Source of the DNA: Deinandra increscens subsp. villosa
Lineage: Eukaryota; Streptophyta; Magnoliopsida; Asterales; Asteraceae
Length of the DNA stretch: 64,000 bases
Assembly: GCA_039602395.1 (NCBI GenBank)
Contig: JBCNJP010000010.1
Span: 35,242,590-35,306,589, forward strand
Direction of reading: 5' to 3'
Part shown: positions 34,786 through 48,422 of the stretch, piece after piece
Layout: each line of letters begins with the position of its first letter
Numbering within the stretch: position 1 is the first letter of the stretch
Notes under the pieces: model-generated
Told to the model about the DNA's origin: nothing
The model's input: the letters and a program-made list of their open reading frames with translations, nothing else
The model's database searches: none
Made by a program: the position numbers and the translations under genes

Positions 34786-36080
34786 TTCTCCCCCTGTTGG
34801 AAGAATTTCGTCCCGAAATTTAACTAATGCCGATTGATGGCTCTGCATTGGTAGAAAACTTAAAGCTAATTTTGTCTGGTTTGATTCTTGCTTACCTAGG
34901 TGATAGTTTTATCATTTGACAAGTAGGTCAACGATCCATGTTGTTGGGAGTGCGATTCTGATTCCCTGTTTGGATCTCGTGATCCTTTATGATTTTCTAA
35001 CTAAGTGGAGTTGATAGAACATCCACAATAATTCGTCAGCAAGACGAGTGTTAGACACATAGATGAATGAAGTTCTAGTTTGAATGATTTGGACAAGTCA
35101 TGATTACTCACGGATGGGCTCTACCAGGATTTTCATGTAGTTCAGATTACAATTACGTGTGCACCCACAATTGTGATTTGCCTTACATGATCAGCCTAGG
35201 CTTTGCTCATACTTGAGTTTTCAATTTTTGTTCGAGTACGCAATGTATCGAGGACAAGATGGTTTGTGGAAAAGTTTAGATTGAGTCGCTACCGGACGGG
35301 ATCTTCCTTGATTCCCGGGAGTTCTAATGATAATAAACATGAAAATGCAGTTTGGCTTCGGTCTATTGGTCTTGCAGTCTAAGATCTTAATAGGTTCTAG
35401 ACAAGACGGGTTTGTAGGCCGCTGGTCGAATCCGTTCCAGGATCTCAAGGGACCAAATGAGTTTTAAGCATTCCTTGCTTTCCTGGCCTAGTTATCTCTG
35501 TTTGAGGCAAAATCTATTATAAGGTTTTGAACCCCCTTAGAGATTCTAAGGTTTCGCGTCGAGTTTTAACGTAGGTACTCCTAGTGATTACCTGTGACTT
35601 TCAATGGCTATGGAAAATTGGAGAGGTCTTCCCAGTAGTTTCATGAACTATCACTGGACCAGTCAGTTGATTGTTACCGGCTTCGGTCCAGCGAAGGGGC
35701 GAACGACACTTTCTTCCATACGAGCCTTCGAAAAGGGGTGGCTTGAATACTCGAGCGATAACTATTGTTATAAGGAAACTCGACGAGTGGAAAATGGTTG
35801 TCCCAACCATTACTTAGGTTTGTCTTGCGTGATGAAAATCTGTCACATAATTACGCAACGTACCTTTTTAAGGTCTGAATTTTCCTTTTTGCCTTGATCA
35901 TCAGTATAATTCCTTTATACTTTCATGCATCTTGTTGGATCCCTGGTAACTAGAATTTCTAGCCTTGTGTGCTTCCTTTAAGACCAGTCTCTTTTCATTT
36001 TAAGGTTTGACACTCAAGGTTTATTCGCAAAGAGTAGGCTCCATTTGGTTTTCTTACCAATTGCCTTTCGATTCCTTGTA
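34786..36080 (-). pseudogene. Gypsy integrase region, degenerate
   Basis: Fragments on the minus strand include FEGSYGRKCRSPLRWTEAG (about 35,640-35,740) followed by NQLTGPVIVHETT, the C-terminal part of the gypsy integrase core. Integrase would join element cDNA into the genome. Stops and shifts are too frequent for any intact domain. A chromodomain, expected near 34,800-35,300 in this group, could not be read. Confidence 0.7.
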
Positions 36081-36086
36081 AGCATC

Positions 36087-37600
36087 TTAATTCTTGAATT
36101 CTCTTTTCAGAGCTTCGAGTTGTGCATCACGAACTTGTGACATGAGACTAGTACGAATGGTCATGCCAAGTGCTCGAACTCGAAGAGGCTTAACGCGTTC
36201 CTTTCTACTCAATGCATCAGCTACAATGTTAGTTTTGGCAAGATGATAATGAATCTCACAAGTGTTGTCATCGAGTAGCTCAATCCATTGGCGTTGTATC
36301 AAAATCAGCTCCTTCTGATTACAGATAGGTTGGTGACCCTTATGGTCAGTGAATACTATACACTTCGCTCCTTACAAGCAGTGTCTTCAAATCTTCGGAG
36401 TGAACACAACAGTTCAAAACTCCAGATTATGGGTTCTATAATCCTTCTCATGGATCTTAAGTTGTCGAGAGGCATAAGTGATTTCTTTCTCTTGCTGCAT
36501 TAGCACACATCTCAAACTTTGATGCGAAGAATCACGATATACCACAAAATCTCTGATTTTGTTAGGTAAGGATAGAATCGGTGCGTTGCAATTTTTTGCT
36601 TCGACAACTGGAAGGCTCCTTTAGTCTTGGCATTCCAATAAAATTTCTTATCTTTTCTTGAGTTAAAGTGGTCAGGATTTGGGTTATCTTTGAGAAGTTC
36701 GCAATGAATCGGTGACAGACGCCAGCAAGACCTTTATCGTTGATCACACGATGCAAGAAATGAGCCTCGCGAATTCCAAATGTCGTATTTTCGATTACAA
36801 TTCTTCTTTCTTCAGCAACTCCAGGATAAGTCTCAAATGTTGTTCGTGTTCTTTCTTACTACGGGGGTAGATTAGAATATCACTGATGAACACGATAACA
36901 AATTTATCCAAGTAAGGTTTGCACACGCGGTTCATTAGGTTTATGAATACTGCAGGTGCGTTGGTCAAACCGAATGGTATAACGATGAACTCGTAATGAC
37001 CATAGCGTGTTCTGAACGCTGTCTTCGTAACGTCTTTATTTCTGATGTAGGGTTGATGGTAGCTTGATCTCCAGTCGATCTTGGAGTAGTAACTTGACTC
37101 TTGAAGCTGATTAAATAAATCGTCGATTCTCAGGAGCGGATAGCGGTTCTTCACGTTAGCTTGTTCGATTCTCTGTAATCGATACACGTCCAATATGTTC
37201 CGTCTTCCTCCTTTAGGAACAATACAGTAGCGTCCTAAGTAGGGTGACTTGACCAGATAGAACCTTTACCCAACAACTCTTGTAGTTTTCTAGATAGTTC
37301 TTGCACCTTGGATGGCGCAAGACGGTAAGGGGTTTTGGCAATGGGGGGCGGCTCCAGGTGTTAAGTCGATGTGAAGTTCTATTTGCCGATGCGGTGGTAA
37401 GCCAGGTAAGTCTTTAGGAAAGACTTCTGGGATTCCAGACTATCGGAATGTCTTCAATATGCTCCTCATTTGGCTCCTTCTCCGTGACGAGAGCCGGAAT
37501 GGCATGACGTCCTTTACGAAGGGATTTTCGGGTCTCCATGCAATATGACATTGGGTTGGGCTTCATTCCTTTCACCTTGTACGTTAAGAGTGTCGCCTTT
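36087..37600 (-). pseudogene. Gypsy reverse transcriptase/RNase H, degenerate
   Basis: RT block at 37193-36795: KTAFRTRYGHYEFIVIPFGL, TNAPAVFINLMNRVCKPYL, then FISDILIY. The family's catalytic Asp pair (IDDIL) is changed to SD, so the enzyme would be inactive even without the frameshifts. The post-RT region is at 36756-36562. The RNase H end, at 36302-36087, has WIELLDDNTCEIHYH and KTNIVADALSRKERV. Several stops lie between these blocks. Confidence 0.85.
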
Positions 37601-39775
37601 TGCGAGTGGCATTCTGACTATCTTCTCGTGTCAAACGATCTCTGCTTGGTTCCTTGATAACCAATCTATCGTAATGGCAACATCAACGCTTCCTAACTCG
37701 ACATGCATTATATCAATGTCGACTGCATGCTCCAAAAGTTCGTCCTTTGTAATTTCTCTAGTTTCTATCATCATTAGCTAATTCTATGGTAAACTTAGTG
37801 TCTAGGGCAATAGAGACGATTTCGAGTAATTGACTAAAATCGGTAGACATGAAGCTTCTAGAGGTACCATATCAAATAAACTAAAAGCGTAATAGCTATT
37901 CAGTAGAAACTTACCCGTTATTGTGTTAGTGTCACAATGGGTATTACTAGCATTGATGACAAATGCTCTTCCTTTCGCTTGGTTGGGAGTCTGGTCCTTT
38001 AGTTTGATGTAATCTCGCGTGATGCGTCCCTTGGTTTTGCATGTCTACAATACATGTTTTCCATGACTCATGGAGTGGTGAAGGTTGCACATGTTACATA
38101 AAGATAGGTTACTGGAGTAACCAGTCTTTCATGACTCGTGAACATGCATAGTGGCAACATAAACCTTTATTGGCTCCGGATTCTCCTCGGGAACATTCTA
38201 TGAATTCTTCTTGGGCTTATGCTCCCAAAAACCATGCTTTCTCTTGTTATCCGGCTCCTTGCCTGATGAGGGGGCAACACTGACATCTGTTGGTTTAGTT
38301 TCAGGATTCTCTTTGGCAATAGTCATACCTTTATGTGTGGCTTGATAAACCAGATTATGTGCCAGGCGCACCACACTTCGAAAAGTGATTGGGTTTGATG
38401 CCAGACGATTTCCTTGAATATGGGGTGCAAGACCCTAGATGTACCTTCTTGTACAGGGGAGTGACCATGGTTGAACAAAGATGAGCAAGTTCACGAACTT
38501 GCTTGGCGTAGCCAGCGATATCGGTACCATTTATAGTCAAACTCCAGGACTTAGCTTCCGATCTCTGAAGCTCTTCCCTTGGGCAGTGTCCGTCAGGCGA
38601 AAGCCGCTTGAGTTCATTCCAAGTCATGAAGTAGTCTAAGTCGGTTCCTACGGAGTCGGCGAGGGAGTTCCACCGTACGAGTGCACATTTGGTTAATGTG
38701 CAGGTAGGGTAATTTAGTCTTCGGTGTAGTCGCTTTTGTGAAGTACTGACTCCGTCTTCCCAATCCGTCTGATTAGTCCAATGGCACCTGTCGTGCCTTT
38801 GGAGTTCATAGTGTCGGGATCTATTTGACAATGGATCTTATCTAATATACGAAAGCTGTAAAAGCACGATATGATCTTACTACAGCATGATTTGGTAATT
38901 GGATAGCAACAAGATGTAAATAAAGCTTTGCTTTATTGATTCACTTAGAGATTACAAGTAGAGAGAAACACACTCAGTTTACACACAGTTAAGAGTTGTA
39001 AAAATGACAGAACTGGTAACTAGCTCTCTCTAACACAGACTATTTATAGTCACTTAGTCATAAGCCAGCGGATCACCAGCAGACCATCTGGTCCGCCGTA
39101 TCAACTGGTCCGGCGGATCATGTGATCCGGCCAGATGACTTACTGACTCACACAGAAGCTCTTGACTAGATACAATACACGAGACACAACGTTAGCATAG
39201 GAATATGCTCTAACAAAAGCTAGTGCGGAACTACAAGTAATCATGATCAATCAGGAAGTAATATTCTAGGTGTCGTATGAGTTTGCTAAGTATAATCTAC
39301 AAGTCTGCTAGGAATAACTGGTGGAGTCTGCTAACGTCTAAGTTCACTAAGCACTGCTAAAGTTTGCTAGGCAGAAATCCGCTAAGGATAAGTTCAAGTT
39401 CGCTAAGAGGAAATCAAGTTTGCTAAGACTTTTGCTCTTAGAGGATTTCAGAACGAAATCTTCGAAATCATCACGTCTTCCTATCCTAGGGGTTCTTTAA
39501 GGAGAACTTCACCGGAAATGATCAATGGTGTAGAGTTTGAGTTGTTACAACCAAAATGATAGCTTTCACAGATAGACTTGCCTCTTATGAAGTCCTTGCA
39601 GGAGCAGTAACGCGCACTACGCGGTGATCTATCTTAACGCCTATCGTTGGTACGATATACCTTGCTAAAAGCTACGGCTTCGACGACTCTCTGGGTGATC
39701 ACTTCCTCGATTTTGGTGGCACTCATCATGAGAGGGATCGAGGGGTTTCGGGTTTGGCGTTTCAGAGGCATGTTT
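37600..39775 (-). pseudogene. Gypsy Gag and protease region, degenerate
   Basis: Gag begins near 39775 (MPLKRQTRNPSIP...). After a solo LTR (38,857-39,215) it continues at 38831-38355 with capsid fragments (WNSLADSVG, WNELKR, AGYAKQVRELAHL). Protease remnants (TGKFLLNSYYA, then LFD) lie near 37,900, with the catalytic D-S/T-G triad not readable past the Asp. The segment 39,221-39,650 has repeated tgctaag words. Confidence 0.65.
38857..39215 (-). repeat. Solo LTR, 359 bp, in gypsy gag
   Basis: Minus sense TGTTAGAGCATA...GCTTTTACA with duplication aaagc on both sides (38852-38856, 39216-39220). TATA-like ctatttatag at about 39,051. U3 palindromes GACCA-tc-TGGTC and GGATCA-tg-TGATCC (39,080-39,130). 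Copia-like size and layout. Confidence 0.9.
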
Positions 39776-40307
39776 TCTATTTAGGTTCTCAAAAGGGGAA
39801 CGTTTAAAGAAAATCGGATAATATATAACTAAAGTCATGATAATACTAATAGCATTAATAATGAATATTAAAACGCTAATAAGTATATATGTAACATGAG
39901 ACATCATGTTAGTATGACAAGTAAATATATATCTAACATGAGACAGCATATTTCTACGATAAGTTGATGTATGTCTGATATGAGACAACATGTTAGTAGG
40001 ATAAGTCGATGTATGTCTGGTGTGTTGACTGAGTGCTCTGCCTCGGATGATATGCAAATGACTTGTTCTGAAGCCATCTCTGCGATAACATGTTCCAAGA
40101 CAACAACATGTCAGTACCGGTTGATATATATATAATAACAAGATAGTAATTATACACATAAGTAATAGCAAAGCTACATATTTAGCTATGACATGTATTT
40201 TCGTACCTCAGGATGTTGATAGTGAGCCTTGTATGCAAATGGAAGTCTCGTAGAGCGGGCTATAGTCTAGGTTTCTTTGTTTTTGTTACCTAGTTCGCTA
40301 TAACCAC

Positions 40308-40321
40308 GGCTCTGATACCAA
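40308..40321 (-). promoter_or_regulatory. Primer binding site of the gypsy element
   Basis: Minus sense ttggtatcagagcc, two bases from the LTR end at 40324. Complementary to the 3' end of initiator tRNA-Met. Confidence 0.88.
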
Positions 40322-40323
40322 TC

Positions 40324-43300
40324 TGTCACACCCCGATGTTTATGATTACGTGGGCATATGACGTCATGGGGTCATAGTCGTGGATACAAAGAACGACGTC
40401 TATTAGTTTCGTTTACGTTTGAAAACCAAGTATGTTATCAAAGTTGCAGCGGATTATATAAAAGATAACATTGTTTTACAATACTGAATCGAGAACGTTA
40501 TGATAAGAAATACGATTGTTCATGATTTATTTAGACAATAAAAGGTGACCATGACTCCATTCCTATTGCAGGCCCTTTTGTTTGACAGACTTCCCATTTG
40601 CACACCGAGAGCGATCTTAGTTACCTGAGAAATACATGAGTTTGAAAGGAAGGTCAACATAATGTTGGTGAGTTCACAGGTTTGAGTCTTTACAAAATGT
40701 ATTTGTAAAACGTTTGATGATATACAAGATATTATAAAGGTTACTCGTTTGATGCATTGATCTACTTGTTCCTTGATTTAAAACACTAACAGATTTACCC
40801 ATCGATGGTAACTTCCCCTAAGAAATACCAATGGCATAGAATAACTGACATGTACTCCCAGACTGGTTACCGGTGAGTCAGAACTGGATTGACCAGCTAG
40901 GGCAGGGTTGTTAACCCAAATAGATCTATTCACTAATTATCGTTTCGTTACAGAATTAATTGAAATCAATTGATGATGGGATTTGTAGCAATATGTTATT
41001 AGCAAATTACTATGAAGGGGTATGAAAGAACAGATAATCAATAGCGTAACAGTAATGCCATAATATCAAGTAAAAAGATTTGTTTGATCATGATTTCTCC
41101 CCCAAAAGTATAAAACAGTTTATAAAGGAAAGGGGTCGTGAAACTCACTTGATTAAGGTGATGATGAAAGCTGTATCGCGCTGGATGTAGCAAGTAAACC
41201 GTGTCCTACTAATAATTAATAAGACGGTTTTAAGGTATTGTTTTAGTTGGATAATGTTCAGTTACCCAAATGATCCTGGTCGAGTCTTGACATAATATTC
41301 CCGTTTGTATTGTTTGGAAAGTCCGTTTGGAATATTTATCGTTCAAATAAATATTTACGTTGATGGATATATTTATGATCGAATAAACATATATATCCAT
41401 GTAGAAATAATTATAATCAAATAATTATTTAAGATTACGAAAATATACATTCAATAAAGTTTTGAACATCGAGATAAATAATAAAGTATTTATTATTTGA
41501 AGTTCACGCTATATATTTAAGTTCGAGTTTATAATTATAGACAAATAATTATACATAAGTTATAGAAATATTTATACAAATAAATAGATATAACTTATAG
41601 AAATGGTATATGTTTCAATATTCTCAAGATTTTAGAAGAAAATATAAACATTTATATGTTAAGAAATTAGTCGTTGGCTTTGCCGCGATAAGATACAAGT
41701 ATCCGATAATTGACCGAAATGATAATAAATATTTAGCTCCGTAAATATTATTATGTTGATGATATCTCTCAAGTAGTTTTTCTAAATTATATTTAGAAAA
41801 TAATATTTAATAATAAAATATTAAGACGAGATATTTGTGTGAAGAGGTGTTGATATATTTGTCACAAATATATTTCTTCGTATAAGTCGAAAATATAACC
41901 TTTTATATTTCTAATTCCATCGTTTGGAAGTATATACTGTTTATATATCTGACAAATAATATGATACGAAAAAAACTAATATTTAAGTCTTTCAAATATT
42001 AATAGGTCGTAATAACTTTAATTAAATATTTCAAGTTAAAAATGAGATCTAAAAATAGGAACACTTAAATGTCAATTATGAGTCAAAGTGCTCGGTTATT
42101 TAGAATTACATACGTTCTATAAAAAATGATCCTATTTTTATAACACATATTCAAAATATATTTCTTTATATTTTATGTCCAAGTATATATTTATTTATAT
42201 ATTTTTAGTCTAACGTCTCACTTTGAGGGTCCCTACATCAGTTTTTATATCGTTCGATCTATAATCTTTTTAGTCCTCTCAACAATATATTGTGACACAA
42301 CTTCTTAAATATTAACGTTAGTCTAATATTTAGGACGATTCGTTCAGTATATATATTTAGTGGGTGGAGTGTCAAGACTCGTTTCGGGTTGATTATAAAC
42401 ATCAAAAACGAATACTAAAAATGATTAAATTGAAAAGTATAGACTTTTACCTCTAGCACTAGGCTAGGTGACGAACTGAAAGAGGCGAGAATATCTCCGT
42501 AGACTCGATCGAAAATATCGACTTTAACCGTGTTGGCACGAAGGGTAAAGCGCCATTTTGCGGGCTAGTTTTCGGTTGTTTACGGTGATCATTAGGGACA
42601 AACGTTGAGACCGTTTAGAAGGTGGCCGGGAGTACTTTCCATCGGTGGTGATTGGGTGGCTCGACGGTGGTCCGATGGTGGGGAAACGGTGGCCTGAAGG
42701 TGGCTGTTGGGGCTGTTTTGGAACTAAAATAATAGAAATCTCAAATGATTTCTTTCTGATTAAATCGGAAATCGCGGCGGGGCTGTTTTAAGTCTTTCAT
42801 TCTATATATATACATACGTATATATATGTGTATGTTGGTCTGGTCGGGCGGAAAAAGAAGGAGACGACCCGTGGCGATCTGTGGTGGTCACGGTAGTGGG
42901 GGTGAAGGCCGATGGTGGATGTGGCGTCGGTTGATGATGATGAGGATGGTTGCGGTTGGTTATGGTGATGATCGGGATGGTGGTGGTTGATGATAACGAT
43001 GATCACGACGGTGAAGGGTGATGGCGTCGGAGGATGACGACGAAGGTGCTAGTCGAGGACGAAGGTGATGGAGGTGGTGGTGGTTTCTCGGTCGCGACAA
43101 GGGGAGAGGGAGACGGGCTGAGCTGTGGTGGTGGGAGGGTGGCTGTGGTGGTCGTCGGTAGCAGTAGCGGGCAGCAACGGCAGGGGTGTGGTGGTGGCGG
43201 CGGGTGACAGGTCGGAAGGGAGGTGCTCGGCGGTGTAGGAGAACGAGAGGGAGGTGGTATATTTAAAGTGATGAATTGCAAATTGATGAAAAAAAAATAT

Positions 43301-43886
43301 CTGATCTTTGGATCAGATTTGTTTTGATTTTGATTTTATTATTTTATTTAAAATATCTTTTAACCTTAGTTAACCATTTAACCTCGATTAGTTGTTAGGT
43401 TAGGTTAGTTTTATTAGATATTTTATGTGGTTTTGCGGTGTTCATTTTTTTTTTTAATAAAAACTACACGTTAACCAAATTATTTTATAACGATTATAAA
43501 ATAATCATAGTGTCATTGTAAATTAATTATTACGAAGCCGTTTGGGCTTTGAAAGGGGTTCGAACGTTTAGAGAAACGGTTCAAGGCCGGTATAGGTCGT
43601 GTCAAGCCGGTGTTTGAGGCTTTCTCCGTTTTGGTCGCGGTCAGTCTCATAATTGCCTAAAATTATCCGTGAGTGATACGTTATACTTATTAGGTGTTGT
43701 TTTACTCATTGGGCCGTGTTTTGGACTTAGATGCTTTATTTTGGTTTATTGGGCCGGGTCGGGCCCAAATTAGTAAATGGTTCTTTTTAAGCCGAACCGT
43801 TGCACCGTTTTGGTCGAAACAAGTTTCTAAATTATTTATGAGATCATGATATCGTTATATAATTATAATTCGTTGTGAATTTAATT
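40324..43886 (-). repeat. 5' LTR of the gypsy element, inner part
   Basis: Near-identical to 30,861-34,370 with small indels: extra atcaaataatta near 41,415, a 10-bp loss near 42,285 and an extra GGT-rich stretch near 43,127. It is interrupted at 43886 by the CACTA element. Confidence 0.9.
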
Positions 43887-44940
43887 CACTACGTCAAAAT
43901 TCACCTTTGGCCACGGAAAAAAACCGTGACAAAAGGTGTTTTGTCACGTTTTTTTTTTCATTCCAAACGACACCATAGGTGCCGTGACCATATGTACCCT
44001 ACGGCCACGTTACAATATCAGTGGCTGAAGCCACCTATAAGCGTGGCTAAAGGGTACCAATATTTGTTGTTGTAATCAAACAATTCTTCAGAAAAGCGTG
44101 GCGAAAGGGTTCCAACGGCCACATGTGTTTGGTTAACGTGGCCTTTGGTATTTTATGGTCACGTATATTCGTGTTTTAGCCACATACATTATAAATATAC
44201 GTGGCCAAATGGTTGCTGAAATCATACATTTTGTCACAGTACGCGTGGCCAAAGGGTGGCAACGGCCACGTTAAAATATCAAAAGCGTGGCCTTTGGTAT
44301 TATATGGTCACGTATATTTGTGTTTTAGCCACATATGTTATAAAAAACGTGGCCAAATGGGTTGCCGAAATTATAATTTTTGTCCCAATACGCGTGGCCA
44401 AAGGGTGGCAACCGCCACGTTAAAATATGAATAGCGTGGCCTTTGGTATTATATGGTCACGTATATTTGTGTTTTAGCCACATATGATATGAAAAAACGT
44501 GGCCAAATGGGTTGCTGAAATCATAAATTTTGTCCCAATAAGTGTGGCCAAAGGGTGGCAACTGCCACATTAAAATATAAAAAGCGTGGCCTTTGGTATT
44601 ATATGGTCACGTATATTTGTGTTTTAGCCACATATATTTGGAAAAAAAAAGTGGCTAAAGGGTAGTTGAAATCAGATATTTTGTCCCAATACGCGTGGCC
44701 AAATGGTGGCAACGACCACGTTAAGATATAAAAAGCGTGACCTTTGGTATTATATGGTCACGTATATTTGTGTTTTAGCCACATATAATTGGAAAAAAAA
44801 AGTGGCCAAAGGGTAGTTGAAATCAGATAATTTGTCCCAATAAGCGTGGCCAAATGGTGGCAACGGCCACGTTAAAATATAAAAAGTGTGGCCTTTGGTA
44901 TTATATATATGGTCACATATATTTTCTTAATTACAATTAA
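43887..44940. repeat. CACTA left subterminal repeats
   Basis: Dense gtggccaaa/tttggccac words in both orientations. From 44,243 they form five tandem units of about 150 bp (starts 44,243, 44,392, 44,542, 44,693, 44,844). In the CACTA family such motifs bind the DNA-binding transposase subunit. Confidence 0.9.
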
Positions 44941-45083
44941 TTATATATTAATTAATTAGTATAGAGAAACCTTAAAATCGTATATTATAATTAAAAATTA
45001 ATGTACATACACTAATCATGACACTGTTCAAAAAGATAACATACGACACTAGCTAATCAAAGTTTAATTTCTATAATAATTAA

Positions 45084-46800
45084 TTATAATTTCTTGTCCG
45101 TGCTGATCAGCTGCTTCTGCTGGTGCCGTGTGATTTTTCTATTTATCACATTTTGATTCTTCAGCTGGTTTGGTGCTACGTACACTACTTTCTGCATCTT
45201 TTTCCGATCATTATTTACCTGGAAACATGACAAATAAAACCGATCAGATATATATAATATATATATAAAGTTAATTAATTAGCGGATACGATTAATTAAT
45301 GTAGTAATTACCTGTGGTTGTTCCAATACTTTTTGAACCGTAGAATGATCAACCGGCTGTGATCTATCTGACTTGTTATTAGAATGAAGGATCATTCGGT
45401 TCATCGGCCATGCAATAATATATTTATTTTCAACCTCCGAAAGCGTTGTTTTACCATCTACTGGGAATGGTAAAAATGTTGCACCCTTTTTGACCTGATA
45501 AACTCTAATTCTACGGCAACCAGGAGCTAATGGACTTCCATGAATCTTCTCATCTTTTTGTTTTGGTAATAATTCAGCCATTCCCACGACGTTCAGTGGA
45601 TCCCATTCCATGTGCAACGTCGCAGTTTGGCTCCCCTGATCAGAAGTGACATAATAATAATAATAATAATATTAATTATAGCATATATATAAACAATTAA
45701 TTATTTAAAGTAAAAAATAGAATACAAAAATTGTGGTATATACTAATCTATACCTCTTGGATTACTGGCTGCAGATCGATAGCAGCTGCAATGGCATCAT
45801 AATTATTTGGTTTTTCCAACTGAAGATCACTCTTCTTAGGAGGTACTTTACGAGCTGCAGGTTTTGCATGTCTCTTATTCTTTTCCTAAATTGACACCAT
45901 GTAATTAACTGATTAGTAACATATATATTAATTAACGATAACATCAAAGCGATTTGTCAAATTTCTAAATTAATTATATATATATATATATACCACTTCC
46001 TGCTCTGATGCCCCAGTATCACTGGCTGCAGCAGCTGCTGCTTCTGTCATTTTTCTCTTTCTCACCTAAAGACAGCATCAGCATTTAATTAAATGATCAT
46101 ATAGCAATTAGTTATAAGGGAAGTACACAACTGTGTAAATTAAAATAGTTACCCTTTCCTTTTGCGACGCTGTTGTAGATGGAGGAGTGTGTTGTGATAG
46201 AGTCGCAGAAGAGACCTACAATTCAATTAATTAATAAAATCATATCGATTATAACCGGCTAAACATTAGTTAACTATCCTGATGAACTTTAACTATCCTG
46301 ATGAACTTATCATAGCCGGCACAGTTAATTATTAATTATATTCCGGAACAACTCTAACTATCCTGATGAACTTTAACTATCCTGATGAACTTTACCTATA
46401 CTGCTGAACTTTAACTATCCGGATGAACTATAACCAACACAGTGAACTATAACTAGGGACGCATGTTCATCCAGATGAACTAGCTAGAATCTTCCGGATC
46501 AACTCTAACTATCCCGATGAACTCTAACTATCCTGATGAACTTTTTACTATCCTGAGGAACTTTAACTATCCGGATGAACTCTAACTATCCGGATGAACT
46601 ATAAGTAGAGACGCATGTTCATCCAGATGAACTAGAATCTTCCAGATCAACTCAAATTCAGAACTGTTTCAAATCCGTACCTTATCGGCCGACCTTTGAG
46701 ATGAGTTTGATTGAGTAGATTGTTTCCGCGATGTATTGCGCGCAGAATTGATCATGTCCTACGTACAATTAATTCAATTAGTTAATTAATTAATAAATAA

Positions 46801-46831
<31 letters not shown>

Positions 46832-48422
46832 GTTTGTCCCTTACAGACGCTCTATGAACTTGTTTATCTTGAATCACAGACTCCATAGCCGCCATAAGCT
46901 TATCAATTCTCTCATCCTGTGATTTAACCATATCAGTGAGGCGCTCAACCTCTTGATCCTTTTTCTCACGCAGCTGTCTTTCATTTTTTAGTTCCGCCTC
47001 AAGTTTTTCGATCCGTTCTTTCGATCGCCCTTTTGGAGCACCCCAATATCCACGGGAAGTCACTCCATACCCAATACCTTTTAGGTATCCACCCCTTTCC
47101 TTGCCAAGGACCAGTGTCAGGGCATCCGTTCCCGGTTCTACTGTCACAGATCCCGCATTTATCTTTGTTTCATTCTCGGCCTGCAGTAATATAATTTAGT
47201 TAATTTAATGAGGTGCTGTTAATTTTTAACATGTGAATAATTAGGTATATATATAGCAATTAAACTTACTATATCATCTGCTATGCCCTTCACCACAGGG
47301 GTTTTGTATTCCCCCTCTTTATTTACCCTTCCTTTCCTCCACATACACGCTCGAGAGGGGCAATCATCAGCTGCAATTTCTTTGTTTTGTACCTTGTATT
47401 ATAATAATAATATATATCAGACTTGAAACATAAACGTTCTTAACCATGACTGGGTGTAACACACTTAGCTTATTACCAGTTTTTCTCTCAGAAAGACGTA
47501 TCCTCCCCGCCCCATTGAATGATCATAAGTATAATTTGCTCGAACCTCTTTTCCAATCTTTGACGCAGCCTTTCCAACAGAACAGTAGGATATATAATTA
47601 TAATCTCATTAATTAACACTTATTAGCTTACTTAATGAAATCTGCAGTTTGAATTGAATAAAAACCTCGAATTCTTCAGATCTTGTATATGCTACAAATC
47701 TGTCCCAGTCTTCTTTTTTCACAATAGTGCGATACATCTTTGGAACTTTCTCAAGCACGGTGGGTTTTGCTAGGTTGGGACGAATGTGTTTTTCAACATA
47801 TTTCTTCTAAAACTCCTTAGCAACCCACCAAGCCGTACCATTATAGCTCCCCTTCGACAGTCATCAATTTTGAAATATTTCTATAAAAATAACATATGAC
47901 AGGATATTTTAGTCGCATGGAATTCAATAACAAACCTAATATGAGAAAATGTTTAATCTGTTTCATAACCTGAATCGCTGCCCACATTTTGTTCTTGTCC
48001 TCTATTGGCACCTTCCTCCATTCTAGATACCTCAATCCAACCCCTGCCCTTACAATGTCTCCCATAAAACTCGAAAATTTTGCTCTATGGACCCCGCCAA
48101 CCCTTCCCAGCGCATCAAATGTTAGTGGCCATTTTTCCTCACCATTTTTCTCAAATCTGGCACGCCACTGTACCAACCGCGTCATCCCCCTCTTGTTTGC
48201 TTGGGGAGCAGAGGCTTCCACATTCTCATTGTCGACTACTTGGGTATCAACTTGGGCATCATTTTCGACTTGGGCATCAATGTTTTCCATGTCCTCTTCA
48301 CCCGAATCATCGCCAGTATTGTTATCCATTTCCTCTTCATTATCCGAATGATCGGCATTGTTATACATTCCATCATCTTCCGAATAATATTCATTGTCAT
48401 ATGCTTCACCTTCAATTTCCAT
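45084..48422 (-). pseudogene. CACTA TNP1-like gene (Transposase_24 type)
   Basis: Multi-exon, minus strand. The first exon (48422 to about 47,970) gives an Asp/Glu/Asn-rich N-terminus and then a domain with WPLTFDALGRVGGVHRAKFS. Next: LEKVPKMYRTIVKKEDWDRF (about 47,660-47,790), SMGRGGYVFLREKL (about 47,480-47,620), and GKERGGYLKGIGYGV followed by a coiled coil (47,147-46,840), typical of the plant Transposase_24 family, the DNA-binding partner of the CACTA transposase. Short Ala/Lys-rich exons (46,700, 46,170, 46,050, 45,850) and a longer one (45,640-45,310) follow, and a last exon may end near 45,084. An in-frame TAG and a frameshift near 47,810-47,860 suggest loss of function, unless splicing avoids them. 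Confidence 0.75.
46261..46655. repeat. GATGAACT repeats in a TNP1 intron
   Basis: About twenty copies of (c)cggatgaact or cctgatgaact, spaced about 20 bases apart, between two coding exons. The same word forms the intron array of the other transposase gene at 54,275-54,750. Confidence 0.8.

Noticed and set aside
39665..40171. Hydrophobic and His/Thr-rich ORF that could pass for a membrane protein
   Set aside because: Lies in the gypsy leader just after the PBS and overlaps the start of Gag in another frame; internal short repeats explain its composition.
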